From assembly GCF_024171995.1 (NCBI RefSeq), contig NZ_JAMTCT010000011.1:62001-126000 (forward strand): 64,000 nt of DNA, read 5' to 3'. The notes beneath the pieces are model-generated. The model saw nothing but the letters and a program-made list of their open reading frames with translations. It did not search any database and had not been told where the DNA came from. Source of the DNA: Promicromonospora umidemergens. GTDB lineage: Bacteria > Actinomycetota > Actinomycetes > Actinomycetales > Cellulomonadaceae. Positions within the stretch are counted from its first letter, which is position 1, and each line of letters begins with the position of its first letter. The position numbers and the translations under genes are program-made. Of this stretch, positions 16,637-25,520 are shown piece after piece.

Positions 16637-17272
16637 ATGTTCCGTAAGCCGCGTCCCGCCGCTCTTGGTGCCGTTGTTGCCCTAGCCCTGACGGTCGGCC
16701 TGTCGGCCTGTCAGGCCGGCGCTGAAGCGCCTGCCGAAATTTCGGGGTCACCGTCGGCTTCACCGACCCCGACAACCTCGCCGTCGCCGTCCGTGCCGCC
16801 GACTCCGGAGAACCCGGCCAAAGCAGCCAAGGCGAAGAACATCGCCGAGGCCAAGCAGCGCTACCTGGAGTTCCAGGAGATCACCACCGCGAAGTCGAAG
16901 AAGGGCCAGAGCCCGTTCTCGGAACTGATGAGCGGGGGTTACATCGGTAGTTCCGAGCTCCAGAGTCAGCAGCAGTCCTTCTGGGAGCAGTACACAGACC
17001 TGAAGCTCAAGCAGGTCGGCGAGGCGAGCATCGAGGTGGTCGAGGTGACCAAGTACGAGGGCGATCCGCTGCTGAAGGATGTGACTGGTCAGCGTGTGTA
17101 CATGAAGGTGTGCATCGACAACAGTGGCAGGGACGTCGTCAATCCTGACGGGACCTCGGCCCTCCGGAAGGACAGCCCGGACCGGGTGCTCATGACGGCT
17201 GTGATGCAGGGTCAGAAGCAAGAGGGCATCTGGTCGGTCAACGAGACCACGTCTACCGGGAAGGCGTGCTGA
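16637..17272 (+). CDS. Putative lipoprotein, second of a tandem pair
   Basis: 211 aa, closely similar along its length to the preceding gene product: same signal peptide with lipobox LSAC (Cys25), same Ser/Pro spacer, and SGGYIGSSELQ, VVEVTKYEGDP, VCIDNS and a C-terminal Cys. Differences cluster in the surface-type segment before SGGYIG, as expected of diverging duplicates. ATG start after GAGGAGA. Its stop is one base before the next start codon, linking it to the secreted PKD-like protein. Confidence 0.75.
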   Translation: MFRKPRPAALGAVVALALTVGLSACQAGAEAPAEISGSPSASPTPTTSPSPSVPPTPENPAKAAKAKNIAEAKQRYLEFQEITTAKSKKGQSPFSELMSGGYIGSSELQSQQQSFWEQYTDLKLKQVGEASIEVVEVTKYEGDPLLKDVTGQRVYMKVCIDNSGRDVVNPDGTSALRKDSPDRVLMTAVMQGQKQEGIWSVNETTSTGKAC

Positions 17273-17273
17273 T

Positions 17274-18221
17274 ATGCGCCGGATCGCGACGGTCCTCACG
17301 ACGGTGGCCCTCGTCTTCGTTGGTATCCCGGCTGCGACTGCCGCGTTTGATGCGACGGCTGTGTTCACGGCCGACTCGGATCCCACGGGCGGCGCCGCCG
17401 CTGACAAGCAGGGTGGCGTCTTCCTTGAGATTGAGGCAGGCGGTACGGCTGGTGGCACCACCCCGGTGAGCAAGCCCAGCGGTGGCAAGAAGCCGGTCTG
17501 TAGTTACGAGGGCGAGAAGATTCCGTGTACCTCGGACGATGGGGTCTGGGACGGCGCTTGCTATATGAAGGCCGTCGACCCACAGCCTCCGAAGAGCGAG
17601 GCCGTGTGGCAGGGGAACGAGAACGGCCTGATCGTGACCTGCACGCCGTACTGCAACGAAGCAAACACCGACTACGGGAGCCAGATGGGGAACCCGGGGG
17701 TGTTGTGTGCAGTATCGGTCACCCGCTGGGTGCCGGCCCTGCCCGGCGCACCAGACCCTGCAGTGCTCGCTCAGCGCGCGGTGTCACAGATGCAGCTGCG
17801 CGGGATCGACGTCGGCATCGTGCCTGAGGAGGGTCCCGACCGGGTCGGGATCGTCGGGATGCCGCAGTGGATGTGGGTGAACGAGCCCGCGCCGAACACG
17901 TTCGGCCCGATCACACGGTCGGCATCGGCCGGCGGCGCTACTGTCACCGCTACGGCGAAGGTCGACAAGGTCGTGTGGGACATGGGTGACGGCACATCGG
18001 TCACCTGCGTGGGTGCTGGCACTCCGTACGAGGATCGGTTCGACATCATGGAGTCGCCGGACTGTGGACACCGCTACACGAAGCAGGGCAAGTACGAGGT
18101 GACCGCGACGTCCTACTGGACGGTGGAGTGGGAAGGCATCGGCCAGACCGGCACCATCCCGCTGGACTTCACTTCTACCGCGAACATCGTGATGGGCGAG
18201 GCTCAGGTCATCACCCAATGA
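17274..18221 (+). CDS. Secreted PKD-like protein
   Basis: 315 aa with an N-terminal signal peptide (cleavage near ATAAFDA) and no anchor. A Cys-containing region (VCSYEGEKIPC, DGACYMKAV) is followed by GIVPEEGPDRVGIVGMPQWM, then a PKD-like beta domain with VVWDMGDGT, CGHRYTKQGKYEV and a conserved end (NIVMGEAQVITQ). PKD domains usually mediate extracellular protein or glycan contacts. A close paralogue occupies 29487-30392, also directly after a lipoprotein of the same family. The function is unknown; the repeated pairing suggests the two act together. Confidence 0.75.
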   Translation: MRRIATVLTTVALVFVGIPAATAAFDATAVFTADSDPTGGAAADKQGGVFLEIEAGGTAGGTTPVSKPSGGKKPVCSYEGEKIPCTSDDGVWDGACYMKAVDPQPPKSEAVWQGNENGLIVTCTPYCNEANTDYGSQMGNPGVLCAVSVTRWVPALPGAPDPAVLAQRAVSQMQLRGIDVGIVPEEGPDRVGIVGMPQWMWVNEPAPNTFGPITRSASAGGATVTATAKVDKVVWDMGDGTSVTCVGAGTPYEDRFDIMESPDCGHRYTKQGKYEVTATSYWTVEWEGIGQTGTIPLDFTSTANIVMGEAQVITQ

Positions 18222-18551
18222 CCACCGGGCCTGCGGAAGTGGCGAGCCGTACGGCTGGTCGAGCCTGAGGCTGTTCCCGGAGTCGGCACTGACGTCGCTG
18301 GGACGCTCCAGGTCCGCCGAAGCCAGAACGACCCCTACACGATGCACGCGACACGCCGACGACAGCGTGCACGGTGTTGGAGTCGATTTCCCGGCCTGCC
18401 GAGCCACACGCCTCATGCGCGCAGAATAAGGACTCGGACGCCGAATTTCCACGAAAGTACGCAAGTGTAGATTTTCGCCCTTACCCCGTACCGTGGCCTC
18501 TGGAAAGTCGGGCGCATCCCAGGGCGCGCGACTCCGGTGGAGGGGGCGGGC
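18222..18551. other. Intergenic region without a recognisable gene
   Basis: 330 bases. A partial copy of the genome's GGTCGAG-type interspersed repeat lies near 18255-18270. The base composition falls around 18440-18480 (AATTTCCACGAAAGTACGC), which may mark a promoter for the downstream genes. No tRNA, terminator hairpin or convincing coding frame was found. Confidence 0.5.
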
Positions 18552-18872
18552 ATGGCCGCGGGGCGGATTCTTCGACTCGACGCGGAGCAGTGGGCCTCGA
18601 TCCAGGAGCCGGCACTCGAGGGCGGCGGGACCGCCGTCGGTACGGCGTTGGCAGACCACCAGAAGGCTCCGGTGTGCGCGACGCCGGTCGCGACGGCCGG
18701 GCACCGCGGCTCGATCGCGCACCTGACGCCGCTCGACGTGCGTCGCCGGGACGGCGTGGCGACTCCGGTGGAACGTCCGGCCCGATCGGTCGCTGCAGAG
18801 CTCTCGTGGGCCCTGGTAAGTGCGATAGACGCGGTAGGCGAGGTTCCTGCTGATCTTTCCTCTGAATCCTGA
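18552..18872 (+). CDS. Hypothetical protein
   Basis: Possible 106-aa cytosolic protein starting MAAGRILRLDAEQWASIQ, with GGAGGGGGCGGG immediately upstream and GC-rich third positions for most of its length. No family is recognised and the last 15 codons look less typical. An opposite-strand frame over the same bases has a less natural composition. It precedes the Tad operon by 77 bp. Treat as tentative. Confidence 0.4.
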   Translation: MAAGRILRLDAEQWASIQEPALEGGGTAVGTALADHQKAPVCATPVATAGHRGSIAHLTPLDVRRRDGVATPVERPARSVAAELSWALVSAIDAVGEVPADLSSES

Positions 18873-18949
18873 CAAGCCCCGATTACTATGCGGGGGCGGG
18901 CGCAACCTTCCCGTCCGAGGCCGTGCATACCCATGAGAGGCCCTTCAGC

Positions 18950-19651
18950 ATGACGACGACCACACCCGCCCCCGACAGCGCCCGCATCGAGCGCCCAGGA
19001 CGAGCCGGTGGCGGGGCGGCCGGTCCGGCTCAGATCGCGCCGCCGCCGAAGATGCGCCGTCGTCCCGCCATGGTCGCTCTGTCAGTGGCGTTGATCTGTG
19101 TCGGTGGTCTGGCGAGCGCGTGGGCGTGGCAGTCGACGTCGAACGCGCAGGAGGTGCTGACCGTCCGAGAGACCGTGCACCGTGGCGAGGTGATCGAGGA
19201 GGCCGACCTCGTGGCCGTGCAGATCGGCCTCGATCCGGCCATCCAGGCCGTGCCGGCCGCGGACCTGTCGACACTCGTGGGCAAGCGGGCGGCGCTGGAC
19301 ATCGCGGCGGGCGGCGTGGTTACCGCTGACCAGGTGACCGACGCGATGGTGCCGCCGAAGGGCTACGCGGTGGTCGGGCTGAGCCTGACCGCCGCGATGC
19401 TCCCGACGGACCAGATCATCGTCCCCGGCGATCTGGTGCGCGTCGTGACGACGGCAGGCGAGGCCGGCGCAGCTGTCGAGCCAGGCACCGAGATCCCGAC
19501 GTATGCCGCGTCCGTCGTCGGGGTGTCCATTGACGAGATCACCGGCAACACGCTGGTCAACGTGCAGGTGGCCAGGCCGAAGGCCGCGATCGTGGGCGCG
19601 CTGGCCGCGAACGGCCAGGTCGCGCTCGTGCTGGACAGTCAGGAGCAGTGA
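18950..19651 (+). CDS. SAF-domain protein of the Tad pilus operon (CpaB/RcpC-like)
   Basis: 233 aa: a disordered Pro/Ala/Thr N-terminus, one membrane helix (about residues 37-58, MVALSVALICVGGLASAWAW), then a SAF domain outside (TVRETVHRGEVIEEADLV, later VGKRAALDIAAGGVVT). CpaB/RcpC proteins with this layout stabilise the Flp pilus channel at the cell envelope. ATG at 18950 with AGAGG upstream. First clear gene of the pilus operon, one base from the CpaE-like gene. Confidence 0.75.
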   Translation: MTTTTPAPDSARIERPGRAGGGAAGPAQIAPPPKMRRRPAMVALSVALICVGGLASAWAWQSTSNAQEVLTVRETVHRGEVIEEADLVAVQIGLDPAIQAVPAADLSTLVGKRAALDIAAGGVVTADQVTDAMVPPKGYAVVGLSLTAAMLPTDQIIVPGDLVRVVTTAGEAGAAVEPGTEIPTYAASVVGVSIDEITGNTLVNVQVARPKAAIVGALAANGQVALVLDSQEQ

Positions 19652-19652
19652 C

Positions 19653-20447
19653 ATGGCGCTGATCGTCCTGACCTCCGCCAACGGCTCACCCGGCGTGACG
19701 ACGACGGCGCTCGGTCTGGCCATGACCTGGCCGCGTCCCGTCGTCCTCGTCGATGCTGACCCCACCGGGGCCCGGGCGATCCCTGCCGGGTACTTCGGCG
19801 GCGCCCAGCTCCCGACCGACCAGACCATCGTCGACCTCGCGGTCTCGCACCGCCAGGGCACGCTGGCCGAGGACCTGCCGCGGATGCTGATGCCGATACC
19901 GGGCACCCAGGTGCAGCTGCTCTGCGGGCCGCTGAACCACTACCAGGCACGTGCCCTCGACAGCCTCTGGGAGCCGCTCGGCGGGGTGTTCAAGGCACTG
20001 GAGCGCACGGGGCAGGACGTGATCGTCGACGCAGGGCGCCTAGGTCTCGAGGGCTCCGCGATGAAGCTCGTCACGCAGGCCGACCTGGCGCTGCTCGTGA
20101 CGCGGTCCACCCTTCCTGCTCTCGTCGCGGGCAGCTCCTGGGCGGTGACGCTGCGGGAGTCGTTCATCCGCGCCGGCGCCCTGGACAGCCTCGGTGTCCT
20201 CGTCGTGGGGCCGGGCAAGCCGTACGACAACCGCGAGGTCGCCAAGGTCCTGGACCGACCGGTGATGGCGAACGTGGCGTGGGACCCGGGATCGGCCGAG
20301 GTGTACTCGCACGGCGCGAAGCCGCCGCGCAAGTTCGAGTCATCGGTCCTGACCAAGTCCCTGCGCGCCGCGGTGCAGAGCGTCCGGGCCGGTGTGACCC
20401 GCTCGCGGGCCCAGCTGGGCGTCGTCGCCGAGGGGAACCTGCGATGA
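19653..20447 (+). CDS. CpaE/TadZ-like MinD-family protein
   Basis: 264 aa. It begins ALIVLTSANGSPGVTTTALG; SANGSPGVTTT replaces the KGGxGKT Walker A and has no lysine. VVLVDADPTGA is the switch region with the usual DADP, and QDVIVDAGRLG resembles Walker B. CpaE/TadZ proteins position the pilus machine at the membrane or pole. Its stop overlaps the tadA start (ATGA). Confidence 0.75.
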   Translation: MALIVLTSANGSPGVTTTALGLAMTWPRPVVLVDADPTGARAIPAGYFGGAQLPTDQTIVDLAVSHRQGTLAEDLPRMLMPIPGTQVQLLCGPLNHYQARALDSLWEPLGGVFKALERTGQDVIVDAGRLGLEGSAMKLVTQADLALLVTRSTLPALVAGSSWAVTLRESFIRAGALDSLGVLVVGPGKPYDNREVAKVLDRPVMANVAWDPGSAEVYSHGAKPPRKFESSVLTKSLRAAVQSVRAGVTRSRAQLGVVAEGNLR

Positions 20448-22156
20448 CGGAGCAGCCAGTGGATCCCACCGCCCTGCCGATCTTCGGCGGGCCGGACCAG
20501 TGGCAGGATCCGCCGGAGCCCGTCCGCGAGTCGCCTGTCGGCCAGATCCGGCAGCAACGCCCGGGTGCGCACGCCCTGGCCGGGCGGATCGCGGCGCAGC
20601 CTGCGGTTCGGGTTCCCGCTGCCCCGGCGACAGTACCCAGCCCGAATCCGGCACCGCCCGTGCTGGCGCAGCCACCGTCGGGGACGATGAGCCCCTGGCC
20701 GGACAAGGTGGTCACCACCTACGTCGACCCGACGGCGGCCGACCGGTTCGCCGTCGCCCCTGGTTCCGGTACCACGCGGGCGCGGCCCCCCGTCGTCCCC
20801 ACGGTCAAGATCGACTGGCACCAGGTGGCGATCTTCCGCGCCCAGGCGTCGGAGCGGCTGGTCGAGCGACTGGGCGAGGACAAGGGCAAGGACCTGGAGG
20901 CGGAGCGCGAGCTGGGCAAGACGATCATCCAGACCCTGCTCGACGACGCCGTGGCCGACCGGTTGCACGACGGCGAGCAGGTGTGGAGCACCGACGAGCA
21001 GGACGCCCTGGCCAAGGCGATCTTCGACGCACTGTTCGGGCTCGGCCGGCTGCAGCCCCTGGTCGACGACGACTCGGTCGAGAACATCATCATCAGCGGC
21101 GCCGACAACGTGTGGGTCGAGAAGATCGACGGTGAGCTGGTCCGCAAGGAGCCCATCGCGGACTCCGACAAGGAGCTGCTCGACGAGCTCGCCTTCATCG
21201 CGACGCGCTCGGAGTCCAGCGCCCGGAGCTTTTCCACGTCCAGCCCGCGGCTGCACATGCGGCTCGACGGCGGGTCCCGGCTCGCCGCCGCCGCGTGGGT
21301 CACCGCACGTCCGTCCGTCGTGATCCGGCGTCACCGGCTGCGCAAGGTCACGCTGGACGACCTGGTGGGCCGCGACATGCTGAGCGCGAGCCAGGCCTCG
21401 TTCCTGCGCGCCGCGATCCGCGCCCGCAAGTCGATAGTCGTCGCGGGTCCGCAGGGCGCGGGCAAGACAACGATGGTCCGGGCGCTGTGCGGGGAGATCC
21501 CCCGGTACGAGGCGATCGGCACCTTCGAGACGGAGTTCGAGCTGCACCTGCACGAGCTCACCGACGTCCACGACATCGTGCATGCCTGGGAGGCCCGGCC
21601 CGGGTCGGGCGAGATCGGGCCGGACGGCCGCCAGGCCGGCGAGTTCGGCCTGGACGAGGCGCTGTACGACTCGTTCCGGTTCAACCTGTCGCGCCAGATC
21701 GTCGGCGAGGTCCGGGGCAAGGAGGTCTGGGCCATGATCAAGGCCATGGAGTCGGGCGCAGGCTCGATCTCCACCACCCACGCAGCCGACGGCGAGGCGG
21801 CGATCCGCAAGCTCGTCACCTGTGCGATGGAGGCGGGCTCGCACGTGACCCGCGAGCTGGCGACGTCGAAGCTGGCCGAGACGGTCGACCTGATCGTGCA
21901 GATCAACCTGGAGACCAAGCCGACGGATGCGGCAGAGACCCAGTGGCGCAGGTCCCGGTGGGTCTCGGAGATCGTGCACGTCGCGCCGGGCGAGGCCTTC
22001 AAGGGCTACGCCACCACGCACGTGTTCAAGCCGAACCGCTCGGGCGGCCCGGCCCTCCCCGGCACGATCCCTGACGAGCTGCGCGAGCTCGAGAGCTTCG
22101 GGTTCGACCTGACCTCCTACCTGGCCGACAACGGCCGTGAGGAGCCCACGCGATGA
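20444..22156 (+). CDS. tadA: Tad pilus assembly ATPase TadA/CpaF
   Basis: 570 aa. A Pro-rich N-terminal segment of about 110 residues is followed by the secretion-ATPase fold: N-terminal domain with LGRLQPLVDDDSVENI, Walker A GPQGAGKTT (about 333-341), an Asp-box-like FETEFELHL where most have FE.E.EL, and Walker B region RQIVGEVRGKE (about 415). A His box follows (SISTTHAADG). It powers Flp pilus extension from the cytosolic side. Overlaps both neighbours by four bases. Confidence 0.92.
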   Translation: MTEQPVDPTALPIFGGPDQWQDPPEPVRESPVGQIRQQRPGAHALAGRIAAQPAVRVPAAPATVPSPNPAPPVLAQPPSGTMSPWPDKVVTTYVDPTAADRFAVAPGSGTTRARPPVVPTVKIDWHQVAIFRAQASERLVERLGEDKGKDLEAERELGKTIIQTLLDDAVADRLHDGEQVWSTDEQDALAKAIFDALFGLGRLQPLVDDDSVENIIISGADNVWVEKIDGELVRKEPIADSDKELLDELAFIATRSESSARSFSTSSPRLHMRLDGGSRLAAAAWVTARPSVVIRRHRLRKVTLDDLVGRDMLSASQASFLRAAIRARKSIVVAGPQGAGKTTMVRALCGEIPRYEAIGTFETEFELHLHELTDVHDIVHAWEARPGSGEIGPDGRQAGEFGLDEALYDSFRFNLSRQIVGEVRGKEVWAMIKAMESGAGSISTTHAADGEAAIRKLVTCAMEAGSHVTRELATSKLAETVDLIVQINLETKPTDAAETQWRRSRWVSEIVHVAPGEAFKGYATTHVFKPNRSGGPALPGTIPDELRELESFGFDLTSYLADNGREEPTR

Positions 22157-23028
22157 CCGTGATCTTCCCCGCCCTCGGCGGTGCGCTCTTCGTGGCGGGC
22201 CTGATCGGCGTGGTCGTCGGGCTGCGCAAGACCCCGGTCGACGCGGCAGCCCCGCCCCGGCGTCGTCGGAGCCGTGCCGCGACCCGGCTGATGCGGATGG
22301 ACCGCCGTACCCGGCTGCTGGTCCTGGTGGGCCTGGCCGCTGGTGTGGTCGTCTACCTGATCACCGGTTGGCTCGTGGCCCTCGTGATCGGGCCGGTCGC
22401 TGGCATCGGCCTGCCGATCCTCCTGGCTTCCGGCGACGGAGGATCCACCGTCAAGAAGCTCGAGGCCCTGGAGGAGTGGGTCCGTAGCCTCGCCGGCGTG
22501 CTCACCGTCGGCGTCGGCCTGGAGGAGGCGCTGCGGATGACGCTGCGTTCCGTGCCCGACGCGATCCGGCCCGAGGTGACCACCCTTGTCGCTCGCCTGC
22601 GCGCCCGCTGGGGCACGGAGGCCGCGCTGCGCGCGTTCGCGGACGACCTCGACGACGCGACCGGCGACGTCGTCTCCGCCAGCCTGATCCTCGGCGCCCG
22701 TCGCCGCGGCGCCGGCCTGGCATCGGTCCTGGAGTCCACGGCACAGTCGGTGGCCGACGACGTCCGGGCCCGCCGCGAGATCGAGGCCGAACGTGCCGGA
22801 CCCCGGTCGACGGCGCGCTGGGTCACGATCATCACCGCGTGCGTGCTGGGCGTCCTTGCCTTCACCGGCGACTACATCGAGCCCTACAGCACACCGATCG
22901 GACAGCTCCTCATCACGCTCTTCCTCGCCGCGTACGTCGGCCTGCTCGTGCTGATGCGGAACATGTCGAAGGGCTCGCCGCTGCCCCGCTTCATGGGCGC
23001 GGACGCGCGGGACGGGGCAGGATCATGA
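22153..23028 (+). CDS. tadB: Tad pilus inner-membrane platform protein TadB
   Basis: 291 aa. Membrane helices at about residues 5-24 and 56-95, a cytoplasmic type II secretion F domain (LEEWVRSLAGVLTVGVGLEEAL and the ARRRGAGLASVLESTAQS helix), and two C-terminal helices. This is the TadB half of the two-protein pilus platform that contacts the TadA ATPase. Start overlaps tadA; end overlaps tadC (ATGA). Confidence 0.85.
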   Translation: MTVIFPALGGALFVAGLIGVVVGLRKTPVDAAAPPRRRRSRAATRLMRMDRRTRLLVLVGLAAGVVVYLITGWLVALVIGPVAGIGLPILLASGDGGSTVKKLEALEEWVRSLAGVLTVGVGLEEALRMTLRSVPDAIRPEVTTLVARLRARWGTEAALRAFADDLDDATGDVVSASLILGARRRGAGLASVLESTAQSVADDVRARREIEAERAGPRSTARWVTIITACVLGVLAFTGDYIEPYSTPIGQLLITLFLAAYVGLLVLMRNMSKGSPLPRFMGADARDGAGS

Positions 23029-23936
23029 TGACCACCGGTCTGCAGATAGCGCTCATGGGCGGGGCGGTGTTCGGCCTCGGCGTCGCGCTGCTGGTCTGGC
23101 GCCTGATGCCCGCCGACCCGGACGTGGTCGACGTCGTGCGGCGCTACTCGCCCGAGGCCGTCAAGGAGCGGTCGGTGGTGCGGACGGAGGTCGTCGCGCC
23201 GGGGACCATCGAGAAGGTCGGGATCTGGGCGATCCGCCGTTTCCCGGCGTCCGTGTGGGGCAGGTCGCCCACCAAGGAGCTCGCCCTGCTGCGGATGCCC
23301 CTCCACCGCCACTACGGCACCAAGGTGCTGTACGCACTGGCCGGCCTGGTGGTTCCCCCGATCCTGTCGTACTACTTCACGCTGGTCGAGCTGCCGGTCC
23401 CCGTGCTGGTGCCTGCGGGCGGCTCTCTGGTCCTCGCCGCCTTCCTGTTCATGGCACCCGACATGAACGTCCGGTCCGACGCCAAGAAGGCCCGCGCGGA
23501 CTTCTCCCGGGCTCTCGGCGTCTACACCGACCTGGTCGCCCTCGAACGACTCAGCGGTGCCGGCTCACGCCAGGCCATGGAGAGTGCCGCAGAGGTCGGC
23601 GACAACTGGGTGTTCCGCCGCATCGGCGAGGAGCTGCAGCGCTCCCGCTGGAACGGTGTGGCGCCCTGGGACGCGCTGCAGAACCTGTCCGACGAGCTCG
23701 GCCTGCCCGAGCTCACCGACCTGGCCGACGTCATGCGCATGAGCGGCGAAGGATCCCAGGTCTACGACAACCTCCGGGCGCGCTCCGCCGCACTGCGCTC
23801 CGCGATGCTGAACAGCGAGCGGGCCAGCGCCAACGCCGCGAGCGAGCGCATCAACATGCCCATGTCGATGCTGGGCGTGGTGTTCATGGTCATCCTGGTC
23901 ACCCCAGCCTTGCTGCGCGTGATGGCCAGCAGCTGA
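23025..23936 (+). CDS. tadC: Tad pilus inner-membrane platform protein TadC
   Basis: 303 aa. N-terminal helix (about 5-25), a pair of helices (about 105-147), a type II secretion F-like cytoplasmic domain (FSRALGVYTDLVALERLSGAG and MRMSGEGSQVYDNLRARS) and a final helix (MLGVVFMVILVTPALLRVM). It partners TadB. Two adjacent ATG codons (23025, 23028); the first gives the usual four-base overlap. Confidence 0.83.
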   Translation: MMTTGLQIALMGGAVFGLGVALLVWRLMPADPDVVDVVRRYSPEAVKERSVVRTEVVAPGTIEKVGIWAIRRFPASVWGRSPTKELALLRMPLHRHYGTKVLYALAGLVVPPILSYYFTLVELPVPVLVPAGGSLVLAAFLFMAPDMNVRSDAKKARADFSRALGVYTDLVALERLSGAGSRQAMESAAEVGDNWVFRRIGEELQRSRWNGVAPWDALQNLSDELGLPELTDLADVMRMSGEGSQVYDNLRARSAALRSAMLNSERASANAASERINMPMSMLGVVFMVILVTPALLRVMASS

Positions 23937-24003
23937 CGGTGGCCGGCCGCCAAGAACCGGTCCGCACCTACCTCGACTCCAGATCCTCCAGAAAGGGACC
24001 CCG

Positions 24004-24204
24004 ATGCTCCGCATCACCGCAATACTGCACACCTTCGGACTCAAGGTGGCAGACCGGGCTCGCGCCCGGCTGACCGACGCCCCCGAGCGGGGCAACGTCA
24101 CCATCGAGCACGTCCTGTGGGCGGTGGCCGTCATCGCCATCGTCGGTGCCGTCGTCGCCGTGATCAGGGGCTTCGTCACGGCAGAAGCGGCAAGGATCGG
24201 GTGA
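24004..24204 (+). CDS. Flp-type pilin or small pilin-like protein
   Basis: 66 aa. A basic N-terminus ends with APERGNVTIEH, then one hydrophobic helix (VLWAVAVIAIVGAVVAVIRGFV). Gly followed by a hydrophobic stretch containing Glu (G-N-V-T-I-E) resembles a prepilin cleavage site with the conserved Glu+5. Ribosome site AAAGGG upstream. Likely the major pilus subunit; no prepilin peptidase gene is in the window. Confidence 0.75.
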   Translation: MLRITAILHTFGLKVADRARARLTDAPERGNVTIEHVLWAVAVIAIVGAVVAVIRGFVTAEAARIG

Positions 24205-24617
24205 CCCGCCGTCCCCGGCACGCACGATGCTCCCGGGTGCGGCAATCCCGGAAGACCCAGGAGCGCGGCTCGGCCACGATCGAGCACGTGTTCCTCCTGC
24301 CCGCCCTGTTCACGCTGATGTTCGTCTTCGTGCAGGGCGCGATGCTGTACCAGGGCAAGGCGGTGGCGCTCGCCGCCGCGCAGCAAGGCGCGCGCGCCGC
24401 GGCCGCCGAGCACGGCACCACGGGGGCGGGAGTGGCGGCGGCGCACGAGTACGTGCGCTCGACGACGGTCGGGCTGGAGGGCACCACGGTGACCGGGCAG
24501 CGGACAGCGACGCACGCGACGGTCAACATCACTACGCACACGGTGTCGCTCGTCCCGGGCTGGCAGCCGACGGTCGAGCAGTCGGCGACCCTGCCCGTGG
24601 AGAGGATCACCGGATGA
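24201..24617 (+). CDS. TadE-like pseudopilin
   Basis: 138 aa. It begins with a basic leader, then ERGSATIEHVFLLPALFTLM, the TadE signature (G-S-A-x-x-E plus hydrophobic helix), and an extracytoplasmic domain of about 90 residues. GTG start overlaps the Flp stop (GTGA). Minor pilin of the Tad pilus. Confidence 0.8.
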   Translation: MTRRPRHARCSRVRQSRKTQERGSATIEHVFLLPALFTLMFVFVQGAMLYQGKAVALAAAQQGARAAAAEHGTTGAGVAAAHEYVRSTTVGLEGTTVTGQRTATHATVNITTHTVSLVPGWQPTVEQSATLPVERITG

Positions 24618-25066
24618 TGCGACGGGTCCCGTGGCGCGCCGGCCGCCGTCCGGACGGCGAGCGCGGCTCAGGCTCCATCGAGGCGGTGATCGGCGTCTCG
24701 GCGTTCGTCCTGCTCGGTTCTCTCGTCATCGCAGGAGGCCGGGTCGCGATCGCGCACCAGGCGATCGAGTCCGTCGCTGCGCAGGCCGCCCGGTCGGCGT
24801 CGATCGCCCGTACCCAGGCGGAGGCCGACGCGTCGGCGGAGGCCGCCGCGTCGGCGAGCCTGGCCAACCAGGACGTCCGGTGCCGGACCAGCAGCGTCGC
24901 CGTGGACACCAGCGGGTTCGCCTCGCCGCCGGGCACACCGGCGGCGGTGGACGCCACCGTGTCCTGCGCGGTGGACCTGTCCGACGTCGCGCTGCCCGGC
25001 GTGCCTGGAGCACTGACGATCACCAAGACGATGTCCAGCCCTATCGATACCTACCGGGAGCACTGA
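24614..25066 (+). CDS. TadE/TadF-like pseudopilin
   Basis: 150 aa. ERGSGSIEAVIGVSAFVLLG marks a second pseudopilin N-terminus. The outside domain has a Cys pair (DVRCRTSS, VSCAVD) that could form a disulphide. Overlaps the previous gene as ATGA. Minor pilin candidate. Confidence 0.75.
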   Translation: MMRRVPWRAGRRPDGERGSGSIEAVIGVSAFVLLGSLVIAGGRVAIAHQAIESVAAQAARSASIARTQAEADASAEAAASASLANQDVRCRTSSVAVDTSGFASPPGTPAAVDATVSCAVDLSDVALPGVPGALTITKTMSSPIDTYREH

Positions 25067-25067
25067 C

Positions 25068-25520
25068 ATGCGCCGCCTGAGACGCCCGACGACGACGGAC
25101 AGCACCGCACGCGAGCGCGGATCGGTGTCGTCCTGGCTGGTCACGGCGACGTTCGTGATGATCCTCGGCGTGGGCATCGCCGTCGACCTGACCGGGCAGG
25201 TGCACGCTCAGCAGCACGCGAGGGACGTCGCCGTCCAGGCTGCCCGTGCCGGCGGGCAGCAGCTTCAAGGCGGCTCCGCGATCCGTGGGCAGGGGGTGCA
25301 CGCCAGCTCCCACCAGGCCGCCGTCGCCGCCCGGACCTATCTCGCCGCCGCGGACATGACCGGGACCGTCAGCGTGCCGGGGGGCGGCGACCTGGTCGTG
25401 GTGCGGACCTGGGACGAGTACGAGACCCAGTTCCTGTCGATCATCGGCCTGACCTCGATGACGGTGTCGGGCGAAGGCGAGGCGCGGGTCGCGCGTGCCG
25501 TGGGGGGTGTCGAGCAGTGA
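25068..25520 (+). CDS. TadG-like Flp pilus-assembly protein
   Basis: 150 aa. ARERGSVSSWLVTATFVMIL followed by GVGIAVDLTGQVHAQQHARD is the TadG-type start (hydrophobic helix then A-x-D-x-x-G..Q..A..A). The remainder is a short outside domain. It is far shorter than classical TadG proteins with a VWA domain, as common in actinobacteria. Its stop overlaps the next start (GTGA). Confidence 0.75.
   Translation: MRRLRRPTTTDSTARERGSVSSWLVTATFVMILGVGIAVDLTGQVHAQQHARDVAVQAARAGGQQLQGGSAIRGQGVHASSHQAAVAARTYLAAADMTGTVSVPGGGDLVVVRTWDEYETQFLSIIGLTSMTVSGEGEARVARAVGGVEQ

Noticed and set aside
15838..16660. CRISPR-like repeats
   Set aside because: There are only two copies with a 747-bp period, each leading into a gene; this is a gene duplication, not an array.
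18413..18934. 173-codon minus-strand frame before the pilus operon
   Set aside because: Unnatural composition with no family match; the opposite-strand ORF with a strong ribosome site is a better, though still weak, candidate.
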